The translations under genes and the position numbers were made by a program. A stretch of 64,000 nt of DNA from an uncultured Clostridia bacterium (GTDB taxonomy: Bacteria > Bacillota > Clostridia > Oscillospirales > Ruminococcaceae), in assembly GCA_947631995.1 (NCBI GenBank), contig CANRNT010000003.1, positions 38,216 to 102,215 on the forward strand. The letters run 5' to 3'. Each line of letters opens with the position of its first letter. The first letter of the stretch is position 1. Of this stretch, positions 25,799 through 33,634 are shown piece by piece. Below the pieces are notes generated by a model that was not told where the DNA came from, ran no database searches, and saw nothing but the letters and a program-made list of their open reading frames with translations.

Positions 25799-26725
25799 AT
25801 GTTCACACTTATATTGAGCGTAAAAGACAGCGACAACATCTACACGACCAATATCATCAACCTGCGATACTTAAAGGAGCGGTACACGCCCTATACCTCC
25901 CTTTACGGCAGAGCGATAATAACAGGCAAAGTATCCGATATTACCGAGATAGCTCTCATGGACGGCAGCACGCTGCTGCATTTCGGCCCGCCCGACACCA
26001 TAGAGTGGGAGATAAAGGAGGGCAGGAGCGTAGCGACATTTTCTTCAAAGGGCTTTTCTGCGGCACTCGGTCAGAACCAGCTCACGCCGGGCATTTATTC
26101 AAACAAGACCCTTGCCGAGCTGCTTCGCTCGAACATAACCCTCCCTCACGTCGAATACGAAGAGCTGTCATCGCCGATAAACTACGTTTATATCAAGGAC
26201 AACGATTCCATGTGGGACTCTGCGGCTGCGTTCGCGCGGAAATATTCGGGAGAATATCCTTACATAAGCGGCAGCAATACCGTCCGCATATCACGGGATA
26301 CCTCAAAGGCTGACCTGACCGTCCCGGAGCAGGATATAGCAGCCGTTTCTCTCGGGCAGAACTGCTCGCACATAATATCTCACCTGCATATGAAAAACGT
26401 AGAGGGCAACTATAATACATATAATCTCGTAAACGCCGACGCGGTAGACAGAGGGCTGATACGTCATAAGCATATCGCGTTTGACAGGCAATGGCTGAGC
26501 GACCCCAACGAAGCTATGCAGTCAAGGATAGATTTTGCCCAAAGAGCCACGGGATTTTGCAAGGTGAAGTACAACGGCTGGAACAAAGAGGATATAAGAC
26601 AAAGAGTAAGCTTCTCTGCAAACGGCATATCCGCCCAGCAGCGCGAGATAAGCCGTATAGAGCTGTCCGTATCGCAGGCGGGTACTTTCACTACGCTCTG
26701 GTGCTATCACGATAACTATACCTGA
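25799..26725 (+). CDS. Baseplate hub / XkdQ-like phage protein
   Basis: A 308-residue beta-rich protein. The N-terminal part (residues 1-85) looks like the first hub barrel, DTIEWEIKEGRSVATFSSKGFSA marks the second, and a helical segment DSMWDSAAAFARKYSGEYPYI precedes strands NTVRISRD. This pattern resembles XkdQ/gpD-type hub proteins of PBSX-like particles. AAAGGAGGCGGCAGCCA precedes the start. It is the last gene of the cluster; no terminator, lysis gene or tail-fibre gene follows. Confidence 0.6.
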   Translation: MFTLILSVKDSDNIYTTNIINLRYLKERYTPYTSLYGRAIITGKVSDITEIALMDGSTLLHFGPPDTIEWEIKEGRSVATFSSKGFSAALGQNQLTPGIYSNKTLAELLRSNITLPHVEYEELSSPINYVYIKDNDSMWDSAAAFARKYSGEYPYISGSNTVRISRDTSKADLTVPEQDIAAVSLGQNCSHIISHLHMKNVEGNYNTYNLVNADAVDRGLIRHKHIAFDRQWLSDPNEAMQSRIDFAQRATGFCKVKYNGWNKEDIRQRVSFSANGISAQQREISRIELSVSQAGTFTTLWCYHDNYT

Positions 26726-26818
26726 CCCTGAATGCCGCGCCGCTATGACTTTTCGCCAAAACAGGCTGAAATAATTTGTATGAAATTATAAAGTTTGAGC
26801 CGCGTCTTTTATTCACCC

Positions 26819-26847
26819 TTGACAAAACGGTGGAGGTATGGTACAGT
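26819..26847 (+). promoter_or_regulatory. Promoter of the cobU-like gene
   Basis: TTGACA (26819-26824), 17-base spacer, TACAGT (26842-26847), 37 bases before the start at 26884. Confidence 0.75.
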
Positions 26848-26883
26848 TAATATATATTATTAAATATAATAGGGAGGTATCGT

Positions 26884-27426
26884 ATGTCCACTATCACTTT
26901 AGTGACCGGCGGCGCGGCGAGCGGCAAAACACGCTGGGCGATAAATTATTTTGCCACCTGCGACAACGTGCTTTATATCCATACGGACAAGCAGCTTTCG
27001 GAGGATATCCGCCGCAGGATAGAGTATAACAACAGCAAGAACGACGTTATGTGGGATATCATGGACGATGTTCACGACCCTTGCGAGCTGATAAAGGATC
27101 ATAAGTTTTTCATATTTGACGGATTGGTATCCTATACTCAGCAGATCATAGCAAAGGAATGTGACAATATAGCCGAGCTTACATACGAGCAGCAGAAAAA
27201 GATAGAGCTGAAGGTCATATCTGATGTGCAGAATATGATAGAGGCTGTGGAAAAGCTTCACGGCGATATGGTGATAGTTACGGTGGAAACGGGATTTTCC
27301 GTAGTGCCTACCGATCCGTCACAGGCTATGCTGCGCAAGATAGTGGGATTTGTAAACCAGCGGATAGCCAATATCGCTCAGGAGGTCTATCTCTCGGCAA
27401 GCGGTATACAGTTCAGAATAAGATGA
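26884..27426 (+). CDS. cobU: CobU-like adenosylcobinamide kinase/guanylyltransferase
   Basis: CobU proteins phosphorylate adenosylcobinamide and attach GMP in late cobalamin salvage. This 180-residue protein has the P-loop LVTGGAASGKTRWA and the C-terminal family block PSQAMLRKIVGFVNQRIANIAQEVYLSASG. The stretch MVIVTVETGFSVVPTDP corresponds to the CobU NEVG...VP region, with ETG in place of EVG. No other cobalamin gene lies in the window, so it could have a divergent role. It is followed 18 bases later by pilT and may be co-transcribed with it. Confidence 0.75.
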   Translation: MSTITLVTGGAASGKTRWAINYFATCDNVLYIHTDKQLSEDIRRRIEYNNSKNDVMWDIMDDVHDPCELIKDHKFFIFDGLVSYTQQIIAKECDNIAELTYEQQKKIELKVISDVQNMIEAVEKLHGDMVIVTVETGFSVVPTDPSQAMLRKIVGFVNQRIANIAQEVYLSASGIQFRIR

Positions 27427-27444
27427 TCGGGGAGGATATTTGTT

Positions 27445-28530
27445 ATGTCATTTACTGTTGAAGACCTTATAATGTTCGCAAGAGAACAAAAAGCGTCCGA
27501 TATCCATCTTACCGTCGGCGCGCCTACCGTTTTCAGAATAAACGGCAAGCTCGAAAGACTGGAGGATATCGAGGACGAGGTAGTGAGCCGCACGATCCTT
27601 TCAATGCTTTCTGCTGAACAGGAAAAAGCTTTAAGAGCAGGTCAGGATCTTGACTTCTCTATGGAAACGTCCGACGGCTCGCGTCAGAGAGTAAACGTGT
27701 TCAGACAAATGGGCAAGATAGCGGCGAGCATACGTCTGCTCAACTCAAAGGTACCGTCGTTCTCGGAACTGGGACTGCCCTCGAAGCTGATGAGCGACCT
27801 TTGCACGCTGCAAAAAGGCTTGGTGCTCGTAACGGGCGCAACGGGAAGCGGTAAGTCAACAACTATGGCGGCTATGGTGAACCACATCAACAAAACGAGA
27901 CCCGTTCACATACTGACGATAGAAGACCCCGTTGAATACAAATATGCGCCGAGCGTTGCTACCATCCACCAAAGAGAGATAGGCGCGGACGTTGACTCGT
28001 TCGACGGGGCGCTGAGAAGTGCGCTTCGTGAAGACCCCGACGTTATACTCGTAGGAGAGATGAGAGACTATGAGACCATTTCGCTTGCAATTACCGCGGC
28101 TGAAACGGGTCACCTTGTAATAGCTTCTCTGCACACTACAAACGCTCCGCAGACGATAGACAGAATCATAGACGTATTCCCGACCAACTCGCAAGGTCAG
28201 GTGCGTTCACAGCTTTCAATGCTTCTGAAAGCCGTTATATCGCAGATACTTGTTCCTACGCGTGACGGCAAGGGAAGAGTTGCGGCCCTTGAGATACTGC
28301 TCGGCAACGACGCGGTATCCAACATGATAAGAACAGAAAAGGGTCACCAGCTTCCCTCACTCATGCAGAACTCAAAGTCGGGTATGTGCCTGATGAACGA
28401 CAGCCTGAGAAAGCTCTTCCAGCTTGGCAAGATCTCCCGTGCCGACGCATTGGAGTATTCGCCGAACAGACCGAACCTCGAAGAGATGATAGGCGGCGTT
28501 GCTGCCGCTTCGAGCGGAATGGATATGTAA
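27445..28530 (+). CDS. pilT: Type IV pilus retraction-type ATPase PilT
   Basis: Hexameric secretion ATPase of the PilT class, 361 residues. The N-terminal PAS-like domain (ASDIHLTVGAPTVFRINGKL) is followed by Walker A VLVTGATGSGKSTTMAAMV, the Asp box ILTIEDPVEY, Walker B AL-REDPDVILVGEMRD and the His box TGHLVIASLHTTNA. These are all intact. PilB, PilC and pilins are absent from this window, so it is either an orphan retraction motor or serves pilus genes elsewhere. GGGGAGG precedes the start, and a strong terminator follows. Confidence 0.95.
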   Translation: MSFTVEDLIMFAREQKASDIHLTVGAPTVFRINGKLERLEDIEDEVVSRTILSMLSAEQEKALRAGQDLDFSMETSDGSRQRVNVFRQMGKIAASIRLLNSKVPSFSELGLPSKLMSDLCTLQKGLVLVTGATGSGKSTTMAAMVNHINKTRPVHILTIEDPVEYKYAPSVATIHQREIGADVDSFDGALRSALREDPDVILVGEMRDYETISLAITAAETGHLVIASLHTTNAPQTIDRIIDVFPTNSQGQVRSQLSMLLKAVISQILVPTRDGKGRVAALEILLGNDAVSNMIRTEKGHQLPSLMQNSKSGMCLMNDSLRKLFQLGKISRADALEYSPNRPNLEEMIGGVAAASSGMDM

Positions 28531-28536
28531 ACAAAG

Positions 28537-28569
28537 GGCATCTCACGGTAAACGTGAGGTGCCTTTTTT
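28537..28569 (+). terminator. Intrinsic terminator after pilT
   Basis: Stem formed by GGCATCTCACG and CGTGAGGTGCC with a 5-base loop, then a T-run. Confidence 0.9.
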
Positions 28570-28611
28570 AGCTGCAACAACGGGAGATACTTAAAAACGT
28601 GAAGGAGTGGC

Positions 28612-29730
28612 ATGGTGAAAAAGCGCGTAATTTCAATACTGCTGATTGCTGTGATAGCAGCTGTGGCAGTGGGCTGTGTTTATTTTATTATGGGGCGAAA
28701 AGATCCCGAAGATCTTAATATATCTGTAAATGAAATAAACGAAAACAGTTATGCGGCTTACACGAAAAATACTATAGTACTTCAAGGCGAAAACGGCAGT
28801 TATTATCAAGTAAAAGAAGACGGTCTATATCTGTTTTCAGATGAGAGTTCATCGTTTGAAGATAAAGTTATAGATAGGGGCGGTGTGATACTGGCTCAAT
28901 ATGGCGGCGGCTTATTTGCGCTGTCTGACGGGCAGGCTGTTTATTTATATAATACTTTATACAAGCCTATAAGTCAGAAGCAGGTCGAGGGGAAGATAGA
29001 AAATATTTTCATCACAAACGGCAGCTTATATGTAAAATGCGTATATGAAGATCAAAGTACAGCCGTTTTACAATATAATGTACCCGACCTGACGGTCAAG
29101 CAGAAGTCTGGCGCGGCGCGATCTTCCGAATACACCTTTACCGAAAGCGATAACTGCCAGACTATACTCGGCAGTGAAAACAACATTGCGGCGATATGCA
29201 AAAACGGCTCGTTCATGTTGGGGTCAGAGCCTTTGTTTGTGTATGACGATTGTGTTTATCAGGTAAAGCGTTATGATAATGCTGACGGTGAAACAATTGA
29301 AATAACAGGCAGCGGCAAAACAGAACGCTTTGACACGCCGAACAGCAAAGAGCCTGCAAGAAATATCATGTTATGCGGTGATGTGCTGCTGATACTTGGT
29401 GTGAAATCGGGGAAAGGCGATGAGTCATATTCTTCTGATCTGAAGACACATCAATATGACGTTCTGACTGTGTATGATATTAAAGATAATGAGGCTAAGA
29501 ATTTTAAGACCAAAAAAGGCGAGAAGATAATTTATGCAGATGAGGACGAAATAATTACATACTATAAAAACAGCTGCATTACTTATTCGACCGATGATCT
29601 TAAAAAAATAAAAGAGCAAACGGTGGATAGAATTAAAAGCGGCGGAAGCTATGTTTTCACGGTATGCGGAGAATATATATGGTTATTTGATGAGGGCTCG
29701 GGAGAGCTTGTTGAACGCATAGGCAGATAA
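28612..29730 (+). CDS. Membrane-anchored protein of unknown function
   Basis: I do not recognise this 372-residue protein. It has a short basic N-terminus (MVKKR) and one hydrophobic segment ending in AVAVGC, which could be a membrane anchor or a weak lipobox. The rest is an exported, beta-strand-rich domain with repeated Tyr/Asp-rich strands (GSYYQVKEDGLYLFS, DGQAVYLYNTLYKP, GSLYVKCVYEDQS), reminiscent of a beta-propeller. A + T content is higher than in the neighbours. It lies between two terminators and is probably transcribed alone; GAAGGAG precedes the start. Confidence 0.7.
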   Translation: MVKKRVISILLIAVIAAVAVGCVYFIMGRKDPEDLNISVNEINENSYAAYTKNTIVLQGENGSYYQVKEDGLYLFSDESSSFEDKVIDRGGVILAQYGGGLFALSDGQAVYLYNTLYKPISQKQVEGKIENIFITNGSLYVKCVYEDQSTAVLQYNVPDLTVKQKSGAARSSEYTFTESDNCQTILGSENNIAAICKNGSFMLGSEPLFVYDDCVYQVKRYDNADGETIEITGSGKTERFDTPNSKEPARNIMLCGDVLLILGVKSGKGDESYSSDLKTHQYDVLTVYDIKDNEAKNFKTKKGEKIIYADEDEIITYYKNSCITYSTDDLKKIKEQTVDRIKSGGSYVFTVCGEYIWLFDEGSGELVERIGR

Positions 29731-29733
29731 AAA

Positions 29734-29765
29734 CACCCCGAATGTGATGTTCGGGGTGAAATTTT
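29734..29765. terminator. Bidirectional terminator between convergent genes
   Basis: Perfect 9-bp stem CACCCCGAA / TTCGGGGTG. TTTTT follows on the minus strand, serving the fusion gene, and a short T-run follows on the plus strand. Confidence 0.85.
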
Positions 29766-31482
29766 AGCTGTAGATGGTATCGCCGAGGCGTGAGGTGAAG
29801 CCGAGATAGCTTTTGCCGGGGTTTACTTCTATTACACTGCCGTTTTGGTCGGTTATGACTATATCGGCAAATTCATCGGCTTTTGACCATTTTATCGGCG
29901 TTACAGTGCCGTGAGAGATATAGCAGCCGTCGCCGCCGTGCCAGTCTAGAGAGATAAGCAGGTTGCTTTGGTTTATTATCTTGGTTGTTGTGCCCAGTAT
30001 GAACACATTCTCAAACGCGAGCTGCTTGCCGTTTGAACTATCTATATGCGGCGAACCGTTATGGCTTTTATAGTAGACATCTTCTTTGGCGTTATAGGTA
30101 AAATCGCTGAAATATTCGGCTGAAAACACTGCTTTGCACTTGGTGCATTTGGTTTTGGAAACAGCCTGCGCTTCTTCACGGAAGGGGAAGACGGGCTTGT
30201 TTTTTTCTTTTTTGAGCTTTTTTCGTATGCCTGCCTGATCGAGGGCTTTTACGGTAAGCGAGCCTTTATAATAGCCTGTATGCTCATATGCAAAAGTCTT
30301 CATTCTCTCTTCATCGCGCCCGAAAACAAACGAATTGCTGTAGCCGTCGAGCCTGTCTATCTTTAGCTTTTCCAGCGTATCTTTCGCGACCGTTTCGTCT
30401 TTAAGAGCCGCTACAAGAGCCTGAATAGCAGGGTCGTTTTCATCACCGTTGCGCACGGCTACAATGTTCGCATAGGTCTGAGCCGCATCGCCAGAAGCAT
30501 CTTCAATAGCGAGTGCATCGGTAGTTTTAAGACCTGCGCCGAGAGCATAGTTGTAGTTTATGACCGCTATAGTTCCTTCGCCGCTGTTTTTCAGCAGAGA
30601 GGGTATAGCATCAGCCTGAGCCGCCTGAATGTTATAGCCGTTGTCGTCTTCTATATCCAGAACAGTCACACCCGATTCAACAGATGCATTATCAGGCAGT
30701 TTTATCAAGCCTTCCTGCTCGAGAAGAAGCAGAGCTCTTGTCTGGTTTGAATCATCATCAGGTACTATGATAGTCGCGCCTTTTGCAAGGTCTTTAAGAT
30801 CTGTAACGCTGAAGCTGTAAATGCCGAACGGTTCATAATGTATAGAGCCTGCTGAAACAAGGTCTGTGCCGTTGGATTCATTGAAGCTGTTAAGATACGG
30901 TGTGTGCTGGAAGTAGTTTGCGTCAAGCGTGCCGTCCTGCAAAGCGGTGTTGGGAAGAACGTAATCATCATATATGACTATGTCAAGATCTATTCCCTGC
31001 TCGGCAAGCTTTGGTTTTACAAGCTCCAGTATCTCAGCGTGCGGAGTTGAGCTTGCGCCAACGGTAAGTGTAACGCTCTCAGTTGTGCTGCTGTCGTCGG
31101 TAGTGCTGTCGCTCGCTGTAGTACCGCCGCCCTCAACAACAAGGCTTTCTTCATACTCGGTGCCGTATGTATCTTTCAGAGTTTCCTCGTAATCTTTATG
31201 GAAGAAATTTTCTGAAGCCAGAGACTTTATTTCGTCATTTATCCAGTTAAGAAGTGTTTCATTGCCCTTTGATACTGCCGGGGCAATAGTATCCTGACTG
31301 CCGAGCGACGGTATGCCTACCGTATAGCCGGGGTTTTGCAGCGCATACGCTATGACCTCGGTGTTGTCGTTCGCCCATGCTGCTGCGTTGCCGTTTTCAA
31401 GCGCATTTTTGGAATTTGCATAAGTATCGTATTTTTGCAGCTTTATCCCGGGGTTGTTAGGACAGTAGCGGTAAAGAAGTTT
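29764..31482 (-). pseudogene. Three-way fusion: amino-acid binding protein - MetQ - DUF3048, truncated at 5' end
   Basis: An open frame of about 570 codons with no proper start; a stop lies at 31483-31485. Segment 1 (from 31482) is the C-terminal part of an SBP_bac_3 amino-acid binding protein (TVGIPSLGSQDTIAPA, FFHKDYEETLKDTYG). Segment 2, after VVEGGG, is a MetQ/NlpA-type protein beginning at its Ser/Thr linker (SVTLTVGASSTPHAEIL). Segment 3, after KDETVA, is the C-terminal half of a DUF3048 protein (DRLDGYSNSFVFGRDEERM ... SLDWHGGDG). The intact DUF3048 paralogue at 38097-39233 carries the same KDETVA junction. An internal ATG at 30942 would give a 392-residue protein without signal peptide. 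The upstream break is where the mobile element at 31.5-33.0 kb begins. Confidence 0.8.
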
Positions 31483-31544
31483 TTAAGGAAACAAGGTTAA
31501 GACCGATACAGCAAGCTAAATAATTACCGAAAGGACAGCTTACA

Positions 31545-31784
31545 ATGATTGATGAGTTTTATAACTACCGCCAGAGTAATATGCCTACCGTTGAGTTTTC
31601 TGCGGAGTGGAGCAAGCTCTGCATACCGTTTGAGGAGTCGCTGACCGAAGAACAGCTTATTACATTCCACAAGCTCCTCGACATTCAGAGTGCAACCTCG
31701 GCTGATGAGTCAAGAACAGCTTACAAGACAGGATTCAAGGATGGGGTGGCTATGATGGTTGAGGTGCAGATTCCAGCAACTTAA
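31545..31784 (+). CDS. Small DUF6809-like protein of a mobile element
   Basis: A 79-residue acidic, helical protein (MIDEFYNYRQSNMPTVEFS ... YKTGFKDGVAMMVEV) of the kind found in conjugative elements of Clostridia. The name is from memory of the family and unverified. It starts 60 bases inside the apparent element boundary and has GAAAGGACAG as ribosome site. It lies on the strand opposite to the broken transporter genes. Confidence 0.6.
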   Translation: MIDEFYNYRQSNMPTVEFSAEWSKLCIPFEESLTEEQLITFHKLLDIQSATSADESRTAYKTGFKDGVAMMVEVQIPAT

Positions 31785-31956
31785 CAGAAATTTGAATAGC
31801 AGACTTTGTGTATAATAATCAAGGGCATTGTACTCGACAGAGTATGATGCCTTCTTCTTATTTTGTAAACAATTGCGTATGTATGTGCAACACAGACAAA
31901 CCACAACATATTTTCAACAAGTTATTTAGTTACAAGGTAGAAAACAAGTAAAACTA

Positions 31957-31985
31957 TTGACAAGTAAACTTGGTAATGATATAAT
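31957..31985 (+). promoter_or_regulatory. Promoter with repeated AAACTTGG boxes
   Basis: TTGACA (31957-31962), 17-base spacer, TATAAT (31980-31985). The spacer contains AAACTTGG (about 31967-31974), and an identical AAACTTGG follows the -10 box at about 32001-32008. These are plausible operator sites for the Cro/C1-type regulator encoded downstream. Confidence 0.8.
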
Positions 31986-32031
31986 ATAATCACGCCAATA
32001 AAACTTGGCAAAACTATTTGGAGGTTTTATT

Positions 32032-32343
32032 ATGAACAAGGAAGAAATACTGGAGAAAAGCCGACAGGAGAATCGGAGCGGAGATGAAAGGGAACTTCAA
32101 GTCAAAGATAAATCAATGATGTGGTCATATATTGTTATGGTTTTGATGGCTACGATATTTACGATCATTCGTTCAGAGCAAGGATTACCAATGATGGATT
32201 TATCTGCCACTGTTTGTGCTTCCGTATGTGCAGCTATGACATACCGCTTTATAAAGGCAAAAGACAAAAGACATCTGGTCATTGCAGTAATAACATTGAT
32301 TGTTGCGGTAATGGCGACGATAAGATTTTTCATGGGGCACTAA
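32032..32343 (+). CDS. Small two-TM membrane protein (DUF6442-like)
   Basis: A 103-residue protein with a charged N-terminus (NKEEILEKSRQENRSGDERE) and three hydrophobic stretches, at about residues 30-45, 55-70 and 80-98. It is followed 3 bases later by a Cro/C1-type regulator. This membrane protein/regulator pair is common on Firmicutes mobile elements. The DUF name is from memory. ATG 32032 follows GGAGG at a good distance. The gene is A + T-rich relative to its surroundings. Confidence 0.7.
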   Translation: MNKEEILEKSRQENRSGDERELQVKDKSMMWSYIVMVLMATIFTIIRSEQGLPMMDLSATVCASVCAAMTYRFIKAKDKRHLVIAVITLIVAVMATIRFFMGH

Positions 32344-32346
32344 ACT

Positions 32347-32553
32347 ATGAATGATTCACTTGAACTAAAAAATAACATTAAAGAAGTGCGTACAGAAAAG
32401 AAACTATCACAATCTGCGTTAGCAAATTTAGTAGGTGTATCACGTAATACCATAAGTTCGATTGAAACAGGACAGTTTAATCCTACAGCAAAATTAGCTT
32501 TACTATTATGCATTGCATTGGATAAAAAGTTTGAAGAACTGTTTTACTTTTAA
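32347..32553 (+). CDS. Cro/C1-family HTH regulator
   Basis: A 68-residue DNA-binding protein consisting of one XRE helix-turn-helix: VRTEKKLSQSALANLVGVSR followed by NTISSIETGQFNPTAKLALL and a short tail EELFYF. It lies directly after the membrane-protein gene and probably controls the promoter at 31957-31985 through the AAACTTGG boxes. Typical of integrative-element cargo. Confidence 0.88.
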   Translation: MNDSLELKNNIKEVRTEKKLSQSALANLVGVSRNTISSIETGQFNPTAKLALLLCIALDKKFEELFYF

Positions 32554-32686
32554 AAAATGGAATCTCTAAAATTCCTATTTATCTTAGTCTATTGGCACAC
32601 TCACATTCCGTTCCGCATAAGTCCAAATCATCATTTTGGAGCATACCACAACAGGCACATACCCTATTGGAACTGAATAACCGCAA

Positions 32687-32733
32687 GCTCTCGGAAACGC
32701 TCTGTAAGCGTTTCTGAGGGCTTTTTCTTTTCA
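32687..32733 (+). terminator. Intrinsic terminator of the mobile-element genes
   Basis: Long stem formed by AGCTCTCGGAAACGCT and AGCGTTTCTGAGGGCT, followed by TTTTTCTTTT. Confidence 0.85.
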
Positions 32734-32796
32734 GCGGTTAAGTTTCAGCTCCGCAACGGCGGACGGCTCTGAGGGGCATTTCCGTTTGCCAGACAG

Positions 32797-32979
32797 TCAA
32801 GCGGAGGTCTGCTCGGTAATACCGTGACGGATTTCATACTCCCTGACACGACGATAGAACGTATTAGCCGACATATCCATTCTACGCATAAAATCACGCC
32901 CCGTGATATTCTTCGACTTCCATTCCCCATAGAACTGACCAAACCTCGTCCAGTCGGTAGGGATAGGCTTTCTTCCTGT
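32797..32979 (-). pseudogene. C-terminal fragment of a resolvase/serine recombinase
   Basis: On the minus strand, in a frame different from the permease fragment, about 60 residues read GRKPIPTDWTRFGQFYGEWK ... MRRMDMSANTFYRRVREYE and end at a TGA (32797-32799). This is the C-terminal DNA-binding tail of a resolvase-type recombinase, with its typical GRKP, GRDF and NTFYRRVREYE features. The catalytic N-domain is gone. The fragment fuses directly to the broken amino-acid permease gene, marking one end of the mobile element. Confidence 0.8.
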
Positions 32980-33323
32980 ATAACATCAACAGCCTCAACG
33001 CCGCTTCTGAAAGCCTCTGCCATATAGCTTCCGCCAAGAAACGCAAGACCTGCTATACCGCACATTTCCGCGTCGGTGCGTATGCCTATCTTCGGCAAGC
33101 CGTAATAGATGAAAAACAGTTGTATCAGCAGCGGTGTGTTGCGGCTGAGTTCTATGTATACGGAAACTATTCTTCTGAGCACGGATATTTTGAAATATAC
33201 TACCGTTTCACATACCAGACCTATTATTACGGCTGCCGCGATACCTAAAAAACCTATCTTGACTGTAAGCAAAGCTGCCTCGCTATACAGCGGTATGTAT
33301 TGCTTTATGAATTCCTTATCCAC
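32977..33323 (-). pseudogene. Amino-acid ABC transporter permease, truncated
   Basis: N-terminal 116 residues of a HisM/GlnP-type permease: membrane segments, VYIELSRNTPLLIQLFFIYYG and the block AEAFRSGVEAVDVIQ, which normally continues into KGQ-EAA. The frame instead enters foreign sequence at about 32977. It starts at GTG 33323 behind GGAGGTG and is the first structural gene after the leader peptide and terminator at 33342-33528. The ATPase gene and the first part of the binding-protein gene are missing, apparently lost when the element inserted or decayed. Confidence 0.85.
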
Positions 33324-33341
33324 TCTGTCACCTCCGTGAAT

Positions 33342-33371
33342 AAAAAAACCGGGCGCTCAAAGCTCCCGGGC
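33342..33371 (-). terminator. Attenuator-type terminator between leader peptide and permease
   Basis: On the minus strand, CCGGGAGCT, loop TTG, AGCGCCCGG (one A-G mismatch), then TTTTTTT. It lies 31 bases after the leader-peptide stop and 18 bases before the permease start. The leader-peptide coding sequence contains another CCCGGG (near 33465-33470) that could pair with this region as an antiterminator. Confidence 0.8.
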
Positions 33372-33402
33372 AAATGGCACTATCAGCATACAGCATAAAA
33401 AA

Positions 33403-33528
33403 CTAATGCCGTATTGTTTTGAGGCGCACTGAAATACAGTCGAACGCCCCAGCCATATCATATGCCCGGGAGTAAAGCATTCGACAGCACATCATGTTAT
33501 CATGTCTGTTTTTTACTACATTGTGCAT
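33403..33528 (-). CDS. Cysteine-containing leader peptide of the transporter operon
   Basis: A 41-codon frame from ATG 33528 to TAG, preceded by AAAGGAGG at ideal distance. Residues 12-25 read MMCCRMLYSRAYDM, and a third Cys follows at position 31. The frame sits about 25 bases after a strong promoter and is followed by an intrinsic terminator, then the amino-acid permease. This is the classic layout of ribosome-mediated attenuation, with tandem Cys codons as the likely sensor. Sulfur-transfer genes next door support cysteine or cystine as the signal. I know of no named family for it; that should be checked. The structural operon behind it is now broken. Confidence 0.75.
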   Translation of the reverse strand: MHNVVKNRHDNMMCCRMLYSRAYDMAGAFDCISVRLKTIRH

Positions 33529-33558
33529 GACCGCACCTCCTTTGTTTTCGCTGCTATT

Positions 33559-33587
33559 ATTATACTCCCAAACGGGGAGTTTGTAAA
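33559..33587 (-). promoter_or_regulatory. Promoter with palindromic operator upstream of the leader peptide
   Basis: On the minus strand, TTTACA (33582-33587), 17-base spacer, TATAAT (33559-33564). The spacer is almost entirely an inverted repeat, ACTCCC-N5-GGGAGT (33564-33580), placed where a repressor would block polymerase. It lies 47 bases after the LysR stop. Confidence 0.85.
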
Positions 33588-33634
33588 TTCGTTAGTTTTT
33601 ATCGTCGGTGATAAGAAAAGGTTATCGCGCTTCT

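Noticed and set aside
32745..32976. C-terminal extension of the permease frame to 192 residues
   Set aside because: After about 32977 the frame is foreign; a different frame there reads as a recombinase tail, so the extension is read-through of the insertion.
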